Source of the DNA: a virus
DNA length: 24,010 bases
IMG/VR virus record: IMGVR_UViG_3300042521_001271
Location: 1-24,010 of that record
Reading direction: 5' to 3' (one strand)
Position 1 is the first letter of the stretch. Every line of letters begins with the position of its first letter. This document shows positions 15,427 through 22,668 of the stretch, piece after piece. Position numbers and translations under genes: made by a program. Below the pieces are notes generated by a model. The model ran no database searches and had not been told where the DNA came from. It worked only from the letters and a program-made list of their open reading frames with translations.

Positions 15427-16409
15427 TAACCAGTGGGGGTGATGAAGAAAGGATTAGCCGTAATCTTATTTAGTGACAGATTTGGAGGTGTCGTGGGTTC
15501 ATTTTGCTTTACTGGTGGTGAAACACTAGGATTATCTGGTGGAGCAACTAATGCTAGTAATAAAGATTCAGGTTCTTCTTTCGTATTATATGAAACAAGA
15601 TTGTTGTTTTGATTATTAGTTTTTTTAGTTACTGGTTCAACTTTACTTTGAGGTGTATTAATTGCACTTCCTTTCCATTCAAAATGCCAAGGTTCATTTG
15701 ATACTGTTGAATACCAACCATACTGACCACCATATCTTCGGATCCATTGTTGTGCTCCTGGTGAACTAATATCAATTGCAATTCCCCAACCATGTGCAGA
15801 AGTTCCTGGTGGTGCAGCTCCTGGATTTGTTGGACTCCATGTTCCAAGTTCTTCCTCTAACTTTGCCTGTTCTTCATAAGTTCTATAAGCACTTGACAAT
15901 TTAAAATATACTTTATTTCTGGCGGCGGCAGCTTTCATTTGCAAGTAAGATTCTGCTGCTGGAGCCCATAGTTTAAACCCATCACCTACATCTCTTAATT
16001 GATCTGGTTTTAATCTTCCATTTGAACCGTCTGGTTTAGTTTCTTGCTGCTCCTGTATCTCTTCACTAATAACCATTGAGGCAACACCAGTTCCCAAAAA
16101 TGTCTGGAGAATTTCTTTATTAAAACTTGTTTCTTGAGCAATTTCTGCCTTTTGTTTTTCTTCCTGTTGTCTCCTTTCATCTATTCTTTCAAGATCAGTT
16201 TTTTGTATTTGATTTGTTCTTTGCAATTCCTTTTCAAGTTCATGAGAACGTTTTTTTAATTGTTTTAATAAAGATAAATTACTTTTAATTAGTTTAGATG
16301 TTTTAATATAATCATACTTTGTTTTATCAATAAAGACAGTGATATCTTGTACTCTATCTTTTACAATATCAATATCTTTACTAATGGTTTCCGCAGTTAT
16401 TTTTGCCAT
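15426..16409 (-). CDS. Tail-associated VanY-type peptidoglycan peptidase
   Basis: This 327-aa protein starts with ~100 residues of charged coiled coil (KELQRTNQIQKTDLERIDERR) and then a VanY/D-Ala-D-Ala carboxypeptidase-type domain at about 135-246. Metal and catalytic residues are visible: R176 in SAYRT, H206 and D213 in SAHGWGIAID, and E239 and H242 in EPWHFEW. This enzyme would cut peptide bridges in the host wall. A Pro/Thr/Asn-rich tail follows. It lies 2 nt after the lysozyme-domain gene and directly before the hub gene, so it is more likely part of the injection machinery than of the lysis system. No signal peptide or membrane segment is seen. Confidence 0.8.
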   Translation of the reverse strand: MAKITAETISKDIDIVKDRVQDITVFIDKTKYDYIKTSKLIKSNLSLLKQLKKRSHELEKELQRTNQIQKTDLERIDERRQQEEKQKAEIAQETSFNKEILQTFLGTGVASMVISEEIQEQQETKPDGSNGRLKPDQLRDVGDGFKLWAPAAESYLQMKAAAARNKVYFKLSSAYRTYEEQAKLEEELGTWSPTNPGAAPPGTSAHGWGIAIDISSPGAQQWIRRYGGQYGWYSTVSNEPWHFEWKGSAINTPQSKVEPVTKKTNNQNNNLVSYNTKEEPESLLLALVAPPDNPSVSPPVKQNEPTTPPNLSLNKITANPFFITPTG

Positions 16410-16411
16410 AT

Positions 16412-17740
16412 CTACGCTTGCTTAACAGCATTGAGATTGATTGCTGTTGCAATTGGATAAGGATCTTTAGGATTTGTTGCTGGAAGAATAGGAGCAGATG
16501 CATGAGATGTTGTTGGTGCTCCCCCAGTTCCTTCAGGAATTGTTGGTGATTTAGTTGGAGCATTTAATAATGCTATTTGTGGTGACATGGCTTTGCCACC
16601 AGTTTCTTGTGCTAAAACTTGAGCATTTAATTTTTCTTGCTGAACACTAATCATAGTTCCTGGGGAAGATATTTGTGCTACTTGTGGTGGATCACCTGTT
16701 GCCCCTCTGCCTTTCATTTTGCTTGATTGATTACCAAGATCCTTAAATTTATCAAACGTATTAATTGTGTTTAATCTTTCTAATGATTTTTCTTCTTTGT
16801 TTGCAGGGTTTTCAAAATTTATTGTAAAATCCTTTGATGCATCTGCTGGTGTTGCAAAAGATTTTTTCAAATATGTTTTCATCGCTGGCTCAGACAGTGC
16901 ATAATCAACCTGACCTTTCCAATCTTTTGCCCAATCTGTGCCTACAGATTTAAACATTGTTTGAGCACGTCCACCACCCAAATTAAATTGAAACAATCCA
17001 AAAGAATTAGGTTTTCCATTTTCATAATCTCCCATTGCACCAGAATCAAATCCAGATTCATGTTCAATGTTGTTTAATATTCCAACTGCATGTGTATGAC
17101 TAATGCCTTTTGAAATTAAATAATGATATATTTCTTGGGCTCGTACTGGATTAGAAATAGGCTCTCCACCAATAAATTGATTTAAATCTTCTTCATCTTT
17201 CCCCCGCATCATTCCAGATATTCCAACACCAAAACCCAAAGCCGAAATTAGCGTACCCATTTGACGCTCTTGTTCCATTTCAGCTTGACGTTGCTGCCCT
17301 CTTTCTTCAGCTGCTTTAATTATGTCTTGTGTTGTTGCTTGCAATGCTTGCAATTTAGTAGCTTTAGAAATCTCAGAGCTTCTTTGTTGTTCTTCTTTTA
17401 CTGATTGTCTTGCTTCAATATTTCTACCTTTTATATCACCAAGTATTAGAGAAAATAATCCTGAGAGTTGTGAAGTTAATAAATCAACTCTACCAGTTAA
17501 TCCATCAACTAATGATTGCAATCTTATCTTTTCTGGATCTTCTTTTAATTGATCTTCCTCATCATTTATATCTATTTCAGTTTTAATAATTCTAAGAAGT
17601 CTAGATAAATCATCTCCACCAGAATAGACAGCTCGTGTTCTTTGCACACTTGCAGCTGGAGATGCAGCACCTTCAATTACTGCTTCTCCAGCACCAAAAA
17701 ACTTACTTGCGTCTATAGCCTTTGGGGATTCTTCATCCAT
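16412..17740 (-). CDS. Baseplate/tail protein with Phage_lysozyme2-like domain
   Basis: This 442-aa protein has a helical N-terminal third (about 42-160, Glu/Gln/Arg-rich coiled coil), a short hydrophobic glycine-rich stretch (164-177), and then a tail lysozyme domain at about 200-330. The domain shows AVGILNNIEHESGF with the likely catalytic Glu228, followed by GDYENGKPNSFGLFQF, the pattern of Phage_lysozyme2. The C-terminus is Pro/Thr/Ala-rich. It would cleave host wall glycan during injection. It starts within the last codons of the gp26 frameshift extension (8-nt overlap). Sitting right behind a frameshifting chaperone-type gene it occupies the place where tape-measure genes usually lie, but its helical part seems short for a full tape measure. 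Confidence 0.75.
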   Translation of the reverse strand: MDEESPKAIDASKFFGAGEAVIEGAASPAASVQRTRAVYSGGDDLSRLLRIIKTEIDINDEEDQLKEDPEKIRLQSLVDGLTGRVDLLTSQLSGLFSLILGDIKGRNIEARQSVKEEQQRSSEISKATKLQALQATTQDIIKAAEERGQQRQAEMEQERQMGTLISALGFGVGISGMMRGKDEEDLNQFIGGEPISNPVRAQEIYHYLISKGISHTHAVGILNNIEHESGFDSGAMGDYENGKPNSFGLFQFNLGGGRAQTMFKSVGTDWAKDWKGQVDYALSEPAMKTYLKKSFATPADASKDFTINFENPANKEEKSLERLNTINTFDKFKDLGNQSSKMKGRGATGDPPQVAQISSPGTMISVQQEKLNAQVLAQETGGKAMSPQIALLNAPTKSPTIPEGTGGAPTTSHASAPILPATNPKDPYPIATAINLNAVKQA

Positions 17741-17912
17741 TTTGTTTTTCTGCTTCCTTTTCTTCTATGTATTGTTTTAGAAGTTCAAGATAGGTTTCTC
17801 TTTCCCAAGGAATCATATTTTCTATTTCAGTAAGAGAATACTTATGAACTTGCATTAGCGCAAAGTTGATCCTGAAATATGTTTCAAGATCTTCTTTGGC
17901 TAGGGCTAGCCG
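17733..17912 (-). CDS. -1 frameshift extension of gp26 (59 codons)
   Basis: This frame has no good start of its own: it opens right at the slippery site in gp26 (upstream in-frame TGA at 17919-17921). It reads RLALAKEDLETYFRINFALM and then a helical acidic segment including YSLTEIENM and ending KEAEKQNG, stopping at 17733-17735 inside the next gene's start. Its amphipathic composition and IExM...WErexY pattern recall the T-type domains of tail-assembly chaperones. With the shift it makes a 299-aa fusion (240 residues of gp26 plus 59). An internal ATG at 17855 would give only 40 residues and has no well-placed ribosome site, so frameshifting explains the frame better. Confidence 0.75.
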   Translation of the reverse strand, partial: RLALAKEDLETYFRINFALMQVHKYSLTEIENMIPWERETYLELLKQYIEEKEAEKQNG

Positions 17913-18631
17913 AAAAAATCAGTTAAACCCTCCAGAACGATACTATTCTCTTTTCCAGTGTTAGGATTGACTACTTGTAATGTATGACTCAACTTAGGCA
18001 TTGTTTTAAAGAACTGTTCAATTTTTTTATATTGCTTGGGAGTTAACTTCTCAACATAATCAATCAGTTCTTTTTCAGTACAGTCAGAAGCCATCCAACA
18101 ATCTTCTTCATTATAAACGCTTTCCATACATGATGCAATAAGTTTTACAGATCGTTCTACATTCTCTGAAGACTTTTCTGAAACATCAAAGTTGTTTTCA
18201 ATAAATTGATTTAAAGATGGATATTTCATTTGCCAATGATATCCATTTTCCATATCAATTTTATTGGTATGTCCCTCTAGATATTGAACTTGAATTTCAT
18301 CTACAAATAATGTAACTGGAACTTCTGTTTCACCATCATCACCACAAGTGATTACAAGTTCAATAGACTCGCCAATAGATTTAGCACGAATATTTAAAAA
18401 CAAGTATTCAATATCAAACGAAGGAAGTTCTTCAATTTTAATTCCTTTAGTGAGAATACAATTAGACAATACTTGTTTAATTGCGTCAGTAATTTGTTTT
18501 GGATTTCTAGATTCTAATGCAATGATTAAAACCTTTTCTTCCTTAACAAGGAATGGTCTATATTTGATCTTCTTTTTATTTGATGGAAGAGTCAAATCAT
18601 ATTGTGGAACAGTATATTCTGGTAATGGCAT
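17906..18631 (-). CDS. 26: Baseplate hub/assembly protein gp26
   Basis: This 241-aa protein matches the T4 gp26 baseplate family. The N-terminal KIKYRPFLVKEEKVLIIALES block (about 21-41) is the family hallmark, followed by ITDAIKQVLSNC and by IEYLFLNIRAKSIGE. A central region is beta-rich, and the C-terminal half is helical (YPSLNQFIENN, LIDYVEKLTPKQYKKIEQFF). In T4 gp26 acts in hub assembly and is needed in small amounts. Length is slightly above T4 gp26 (208 aa). It lies 26 nt after the gp54-like gene. The last codons hold an apparent programmed frameshift, so two products, 241 and 299 aa, are expected, like the G and GT chaperones of lambda. Confidence 0.85.
   Translation of the reverse strand: MPLPEYTVPQYDLTLPSNKKKIKYRPFLVKEEKVLIIALESRNPKQITDAIKQVLSNCILTKGIKIEELPSFDIEYLFLNIRAKSIGESIELVITCGDDGETEVPVTLFVDEIQVQYLEGHTNKIDMENGYHWQMKYPSLNQFIENNFDVSEKSSENVERSVKLIASCMESVYNEEDCWMASDCTEKELIDYVEKLTPKQYKKIEQFFKTMPKLSHTLQVVNPNTGKENSIVLEGLTDFFG
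17912..17933 (-). promoter_or_regulatory. Programmed -1 frameshift signal (SD-like element plus U UUU UUC)
   Basis: On the minus strand GGAGG (17929-17933) is followed by 10 nt and the slippery heptamer T TTT TTC (17912-17918) in the correct zero-frame phase (GAT TTT TTC GGC TAG). The zero-frame stop at 17906-17908 is one codon further on. The bases right after the heptamer (17898-17911) form an inverted repeat GGCTAG/CTAGCC. An SD-like stimulator ~10 nt upstream is the dnaX arrangement of E. coli. Confidence 0.8.
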
Positions 18632-18651
18632 ACTATAAGATCAGTTAAATT

Positions 18652-18659
18652 TATTTATT
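18652..18659 (-). promoter_or_regulatory. Possible late promoter (AATAAATA) before gp26
   Basis: The minus strand reads AATAAATA, one base from the T4 late consensus, overlapping the stop of the gp54-like gene and about 20 nt before the gp26 start. AT-rich sequence makes chance matches likely. Confidence 0.35.
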
Positions 18660-19617
18660 AGGCATTACCACGACCAAAATTGGTTGCATCTTGTGATCTT
18701 TGTCCAGGACCTTGTGTTTGTTGTGATGGTGTATTTCCACGTATAATTCCATTATTATAATATTCATTTGTCAATGTTCTGCTAAAAGGACTAGTATCAA
18801 ATGGCTGTGCTCCAGAAAATTCTTCAAAACCTTGCAATGCATTTCCAGTTGGAACATCAGGAACTGTGATAGCACTATGATATTGTTTAACTGCGCTTAA
18901 GTTTCTTCTAATGATATATCTACTATAGTTAAAGTTAACAGTAAAAGTTAAAATTTCACTTGCCTGATAGCTTACAGGAGAAACAATAATGTTGGATGGA
19001 TATGCTTGAATAAATTCATAGCTTAAATATCCACTATTATAACTTTGAATTGTAGTATCATTAACTCGTGTTGTTGTATTTAAATCTTTCTCAAACTTAG
19101 TAACAAGAATTCTTTGGCAATAAGTATTTGGATATCTAAACTTCATAAAATTATTTTCATTTCCAGCAACAGGATAATCCTGTCCTGCTTCTGAGGATGT
19201 AACAACTCCATCGCCTGAATACAATGGGTTAATAAAATTAATCCACTCTTCAAAAAATCTAATGATCCTATGATTATTGTCAACGTAAAAAGTCATCGTC
19301 AATTCGGGATACTGACGAAGAATAGGATATTTTTCAATTACTCCTTGCCTATTTCCAATCGTATCTGTTGTTTTAAAATTAGGACCAGGAAGAACTGTTC
19401 CAGCACATAACAGTTCAATTGCTTCAATCGGATCTAGACCATTGGTTGATGCAGTATCATATATTCCAGCAGCTCGCAACCAACTAACTAATCCAGCATT
19501 CCCTGCAGCTCTATCGCTTAATGGAAATGCTACCTTGTAGTAACTATTAAGAGATACCTTTGAAAAGGTATTCTTTACACTTTCTATTGGAAAATAAAGT
19601 CTTGTATTACTAGACAC
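18658..19617 (-). CDS. 54: Baseplate tail-tube initiator, gp54-like
   Basis: This 319-aa protein equals T4 gp54 in length (320). It shows the tube-protein fold phrases YPELTMTFYVDNNHRIIRFFEEWINFINP and later YQASEILTFTVNFNYSRYIIRR, comparable to the central and C-terminal parts of gp54. gp54 sits on the baseplate and starts polymerisation of the tail tube with gp48. The start is a GTG at 19615-19617; no earlier ATG is in frame. It is the first gene of the leftward tail operon and diverges from gp4 across 27 nt. The C-terminus is Gln/Asn/Gly-rich and probably flexible. Confidence 0.75.
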   Translation of the reverse strand: MSSNTRLYFPIESVKNTFSKVSLNSYYKVAFPLSDRAAGNAGLVSWLRAAGIYDTASTNGLDPIEAIELLCAGTVLPGPNFKTTDTIGNRQGVIEKYPILRQYPELTMTFYVDNNHRIIRFFEEWINFINPLYSGDGVVTSSEAGQDYPVAGNENNFMKFRYPNTYCQRILVTKFEKDLNTTTRVNDTTIQSYNSGYLSYEFIQAYPSNIIVSPVSYQASEILTFTVNFNYSRYIIRRNLSAVKQYHSAITVPDVPTGNALQGFEEFSGAQPFDTSPFSRTLTNEYYNNGIIRGNTPSQQTQGPGQRSQDATNFGRGNA

Positions 19618-19644
19618 AAGCTAAATATTTGGGGTATCTATACT
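19618..19644. promoter_or_regulatory. 27-nt divergent control region
   Basis: The gap between the gp54-like gene (leftward) and gp4 (rightward) holds CTAAATATTTGG at 19621-19632, a nearly palindromic late-promoter-like core readable in both directions, and a GGGG at 19631-19634 that could act as a ribosome site for gp4. The spacing is very short for two independent promoters. Confidence 0.35.
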
Positions 19645-20088
19645 ATGTATATGTATTATCAAGGGAAATTTTCGCCCAAGAATTATCAAAAGTATAAAGG
19701 AGATCCTACAAATATATTTTATAGGTCTTCCTGGGAGTTAGTTTTCATGAAATACTGTGATGAGAATTCAAATGTTTTGGAGTGGGGAAGTGAAGAGATT
19801 GTAATACCTTATCGTTCTCCATTGGACAATAGATATCACAGGTACTTTGTGGATTTTTATATTAAAGTCAAAGAAAAAACTGGAGTTGTAAAAAAATATT
19901 TGATTGAGATTAAACCAAAGAAACAAGTTATTGGCCCTGTCCAAAATCCTAAAAGAAAAACTCAGCACTGGAAAAAAAGTGTTTTTGAGTATGCAAAGAA
20001 CACTGCTAAATGGGAGGCTGCAAAAGAGTGGTGTGAGGACAGAATGATGACATTCAAGATTTTGACCGAAGAGGATCTTGGATTATGA
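19645..20088 (+). CDS. 4: Head completion nuclease-fold protein gp4
   Basis: This 147-aa protein matches T4 gp4 (gp50/4 head completion, ~150 aa) over its length. Phrases: YQGKFSPKNYQKYKGDPTNI, YRSSWELVFMKYCDENSNVL, WGSEEIVIPYRS, HRYFVDFYIK and KKYLIEIKPKKQ. The WE, D and ExKPK positions look like a restriction-endonuclease (TnsA-like) fold active site: E31, D71 and E88-K90. In T4 the protein is needed to finish packaged heads before tails attach. Start at 19645; a second ATG at 19651 is possible. Its stop overlaps the next gene's ATG as ATGA. Confidence 0.88.
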   Translation: MYMYYQGKFSPKNYQKYKGDPTNIFYRSSWELVFMKYCDENSNVLEWGSEEIVIPYRSPLDNRYHRYFVDFYIKVKEKTGVVKKYLIEIKPKKQVIGPVQNPKRKTQHWKKSVFEYAKNTAKWEAAKEWCEDRMMTFKILTEEDLGL

Positions 20089-20591
20089 AGCCATCAGAAA
20101 TAATCAAAGATGAAGTTAAAAAAAGATTAAAAGGACAATTTCAAACTCAAGATTGGTATCGAATGAGATTGTTTGAAGAGTTAAATGTTGTTCAAAAAAA
20201 TTATGATGTTAGTGATAATCTAGATACTTTTGGTTTGGAAGTTGGTAAAGTATACTATTTTAATTACGTTGCAAAGTTTCCAAATCGTTATCCATACTAT
20301 GATAGATTTCCTTTAGCTATTATTTTAGGTATTGACACTAAGACTGGTTTGATTCTAGGCGGAAACTTTCATTATTTAAATCCATCTATTCGTGGAACAT
20401 ATGCACTGAATGCATTAAAAGCAACAAACGTTTTGCCAGATAAATGTCTTCATTCATATTACCCTCAAGGTATCAATGATATTAACAGAGTTCCTGATGA
20501 AGATGTGAAAGGATGTGCTGAGTTTATAACCGAGTATTTTGTCAATAAATACAATCAACAAGTAAAAAATAGTAGAGTTTGGGCGGCATAA
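20085..20591 (+). CDS. Conserved phage protein of unknown function (168 aa)
   Basis: The N-terminus is helical and basic (MKPSEIIKDEVKKRLKGQFQTQDWYRM). The core from about 48 has beta-strand character: GLEVGKVYYFNYVAK, then PYYDRFPLAIILGID, LILGGNFHYLNPSIRG and a helical end. I recall the PYYDxFPL...NFHYL pattern from an uncharacterised family seen in many myoviruses near gp4 or baseplate genes; the fold may be a small SH3-like barrel, which I cannot verify. Translation is coupled to gp4 (ATGA overlap) and it precedes gp48 by 3 nt, suggesting head completion or tail assembly. Confidence 0.7.
   Translation: MKPSEIIKDEVKKRLKGQFQTQDWYRMRLFEELNVVQKNYDVSDNLDTFGLEVGKVYYFNYVAKFPNRYPYYDRFPLAIILGIDTKTGLILGGNFHYLNPSIRGTYALNALKATNVLPDKCLHSYYPQGINDINRVPDEDVKGCAEFITEYFVNKYNQQVKNSRVWAA
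20544..20551 (+). promoter_or_regulatory. Possible late promoter (AATAAATA) before gp48
   Basis: AATAAATA lies inside the 3' end of the preceding gene, about 43 nt before the gp48-like start. It matches the late consensus at 7 of 8 positions. Chance occurrence cannot be excluded. Confidence 0.3.
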
Positions 20592-20594
20592 TTA

Positions 20595-21989
20595 ATGTCA
20601 GTACAACAATCTGGTACACAACAATTTATTGTTAGAGATGCGGTAGGACAATACTATACGGTATATACTGATTCAAACACATCTGGTAAAGTTGTATCGG
20701 TCATCAATAATTCAACAAGTGAAACTTTAACAAGACAGCAAAGTTCATCATTATTAAATAGTTTAATAATTAGTGATTCTTTAAATAAACAGTTTAGAGC
20801 TGCTGGTGGTGTTCATAAAGAATATACAAGCGCAAATAATGTTTTAGCTCCACAGGCACAGTTTGATTCGGAAAGCACTAAGCTTGATAAAGCAATTGCA
20901 AATGTTAGCGCCACAGAAAGATCTAATGGGGCTGAATTCCAAGGAAGAAATTTACAAAATATTAATTCATTAGTTGGTAAAAGTCAACCAAAAACATCTG
21001 GTGTAATAGTGTTCCCATCAGATTTGATTGTAAAGTCTGAATCTGGAGGAGTAAAATATTCTCAAGACACCATAAGAATCAAAGCATTAAAATATGTTCC
21101 TCCGCAACAAGATTTCTTAGAAGGTGTTTTTAATACTGGAAGTTTGTTTACTGAAGGAACAGTATCAAATAATCAAGAGTTTGATAGTTATCAGCAATTA
21201 AATGCGTTAATAAAAAATTATGATCAACGTGGAGAGGTTATCTTACCAATGCCATTGGCAGTAAGAGATGCTGTAGGTGCAGAGTGGGGAATTGATACTG
21301 TAAATGCATTAGCACTTGGTCTTTACAGTTCTATTCGGAACAAGTATGAAATGGATCCTACAGGAATGGGGACTCTCTTAAGATCTGGATTTAAACAATC
21401 TTCAAATTTAGAAGCTTGGGCATCATTAGCATCAGCATATGGAAGTGCTGGAGATGGTGGGCAAATAAGAACTCAAGTATTAAACAATTTAACCCGCGAC
21501 ATTCTTGCTAGTTTAGGACCAGATTTTAAAGTTGATCCTTTAGCTGCATTAGCAAGATCAACTGGTAGTGTTGTAAATAATAATGCTGAGCTGTTGTTTA
21601 GAGGACCTAAACTAAGATCATTTGATTGTGCTTGGAAACTTTCACCGAGAAGTGCTGAGGATTCTTTAAGAATTCGTAAAATGATTCGTTGGTTTAAAAT
21701 AAATAGTTTACCTTATTTAAGTCAAACGGCAATCTTCATGGAGACACCTAATGTGTTTGCCGTTCAATATACAAAAGCAAACAATGAAAGAAATGAGGCA
21801 TTACCTCAATTTAAACTCTGTGCTCTTGTAGACTTTCGTGTTGATTATGCTCCCGATGGAGTTGGTTGGGCAGCATATGAAGATGATTCTCAACCAATCA
21901 CCAGTTTAATTATAGCAACTTTCCATGAACTGACTCCACTATTTGCTAATGAATACGCAAAAGTTCCAGAAGGTAGTGTAGGTTACTAA
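20595..21989 (+). CDS. 48: Baseplate tail-tube cap protein, gp48-like
   Basis: This 464-aa protein is longer than T4 gp48 (364 aa) but keeps the typical outline. The N-terminal ~150 residues are Ser/Asn/Gln-rich and probably extended along the baseplate. Later come TIRIKALKYVPP, VILPMPLAVRDAVGAEWGID (around 215-233), and the tube-type domain at ~340-455 with FDCAWKLSPRSAEDSLRIRK, FMETPNVFAVQYT and LIIATFHELTPLFANEYAK. gp48 caps the baseplate and, with gp54, forms the platform for tube assembly. The TAA shares one base with the gp53 ATG. A gp48 versus second gp54-type call is made by size and gene order. Confidence 0.75.
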   Translation: MSVQQSGTQQFIVRDAVGQYYTVYTDSNTSGKVVSVINNSTSETLTRQQSSSLLNSLIISDSLNKQFRAAGGVHKEYTSANNVLAPQAQFDSESTKLDKAIANVSATERSNGAEFQGRNLQNINSLVGKSQPKTSGVIVFPSDLIVKSESGGVKYSQDTIRIKALKYVPPQQDFLEGVFNTGSLFTEGTVSNNQEFDSYQQLNALIKNYDQRGEVILPMPLAVRDAVGAEWGIDTVNALALGLYSSIRNKYEMDPTGMGTLLRSGFKQSSNLEAWASLASAYGSAGDGGQIRTQVLNNLTRDILASLGPDFKVDPLAALARSTGSVVNNNAELLFRGPKLRSFDCAWKLSPRSAEDSLRIRKMIRWFKINSLPYLSQTAIFMETPNVFAVQYTKANNERNEALPQFKLCALVDFRVDYAPDGVGWAAYEDDSQPITSLIIATFHELTPLFANEYAKVPEGSVGY

Positions 21990-22639
21990 TGTCTTACTTC
22001 AGATACTTACCCAATGTATATTATCCTTCTCTTAGAAATGAGAGGACATCATCTGGTGACTATACACTGATTAAAAACATTTTTAAACGTGCCAAAATTC
22101 GTGATGATGTAGCCAGTATCTTTACTGCATTTAATCAGTATTCAATTGTTGGAGATGAAAGACCTGATAACATAGCAGAACGAGTTTATGGTAGCGCCAA
22201 ATATGATTGGATTATCTTAGTTACAAACAACATTCAAAACATAAAAGAAGACTGGCCCCTCAGCCAAGCAGATTTAAATTTATATCTTAATCAAAAATAC
22301 ACTCCAGAAGAACTCGCACAGATTCATCACTACGAAACTACTGAGGTTGTCACAAGTTCTGGTGCAGTAGTCATGCCAGCAGGAGTTGTTGTAGATGCAG
22401 ACTTTGTTGTTAGTTATTCTGATCAAGATACATGGAAACAAAATAATGCCTGTGTAATTTCTGTGTCAAACTTTGAATATGAACTTAGAAAAAATGAAGA
22501 GAAAAGAAATATCTATTTACTTAAGCCAGACTACATTAGTGTAATTGAAAGAGATTTAAGATCTGTACTTGCCAATGAACCTTCATCTGAATACGTGGAT
22601 GCTAAAACGTTGAAGACATTCAATCCTAGAAGAGCATAA
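21989..22639 (+). CDS. 53: Baseplate wedge protein gp53
   Basis: This 216-aa protein is close to T4 gp53 (196 aa). The family signature is clear: FTAFNQYSIVGDERPDNIAE, then RVYGSAKYDWIILVTNNI (about 66-82), a LysM-like segment, and the following DWPLSQADLNLYLNQKY helix. The C-terminal ~45 residues (EKRNIYLLKPDYISVIERDL) resemble the end of T4 gp53. gp53 is the last wedge component and lets wedges join the hub into a baseplate. It is translationally coupled to gp48 and ends at a strong bidirectional terminator. Confidence 0.9.
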   Translation: MSYFRYLPNVYYPSLRNERTSSGDYTLIKNIFKRAKIRDDVASIFTAFNQYSIVGDERPDNIAERVYGSAKYDWIILVTNNIQNIKEDWPLSQADLNLYLNQKYTPEELAQIHHYETTEVVTSSGAVVMPAGVVVDADFVVSYSDQDTWKQNNACVISVSNFEYELRKNEEKRNIYLLKPDYISVIERDLRSVLANEPSSEYVDAKTLKTFNPRRA

Positions 22640-22640
22640 A

Positions 22641-22668
22641 AAAGGGGGCATAAGCCCCCAATTTTTTT
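22641..22668. terminator. Bidirectional rho-independent terminator
   Basis: The 6-bp stem GGGGGC/GCCCCC (22644-22649 with 22654-22659) has an ATAA loop, A-run on the left and T7 on the right (22662-22668). It works in both directions, ending the rightward gp4-gp53 transcript and the leftward gp33-gp32 transcript. The gp32 stop codon (22667-22669) lies within the T-run. Confidence 0.92.

Noticed and set aside
17738-17855. Independent 40-aa gene starting at the internal ATG at 17855
   Set aside because: No well-spaced ribosome site, while the frame extends exactly to a slippery site with a stimulator; frameshifting is the better account.
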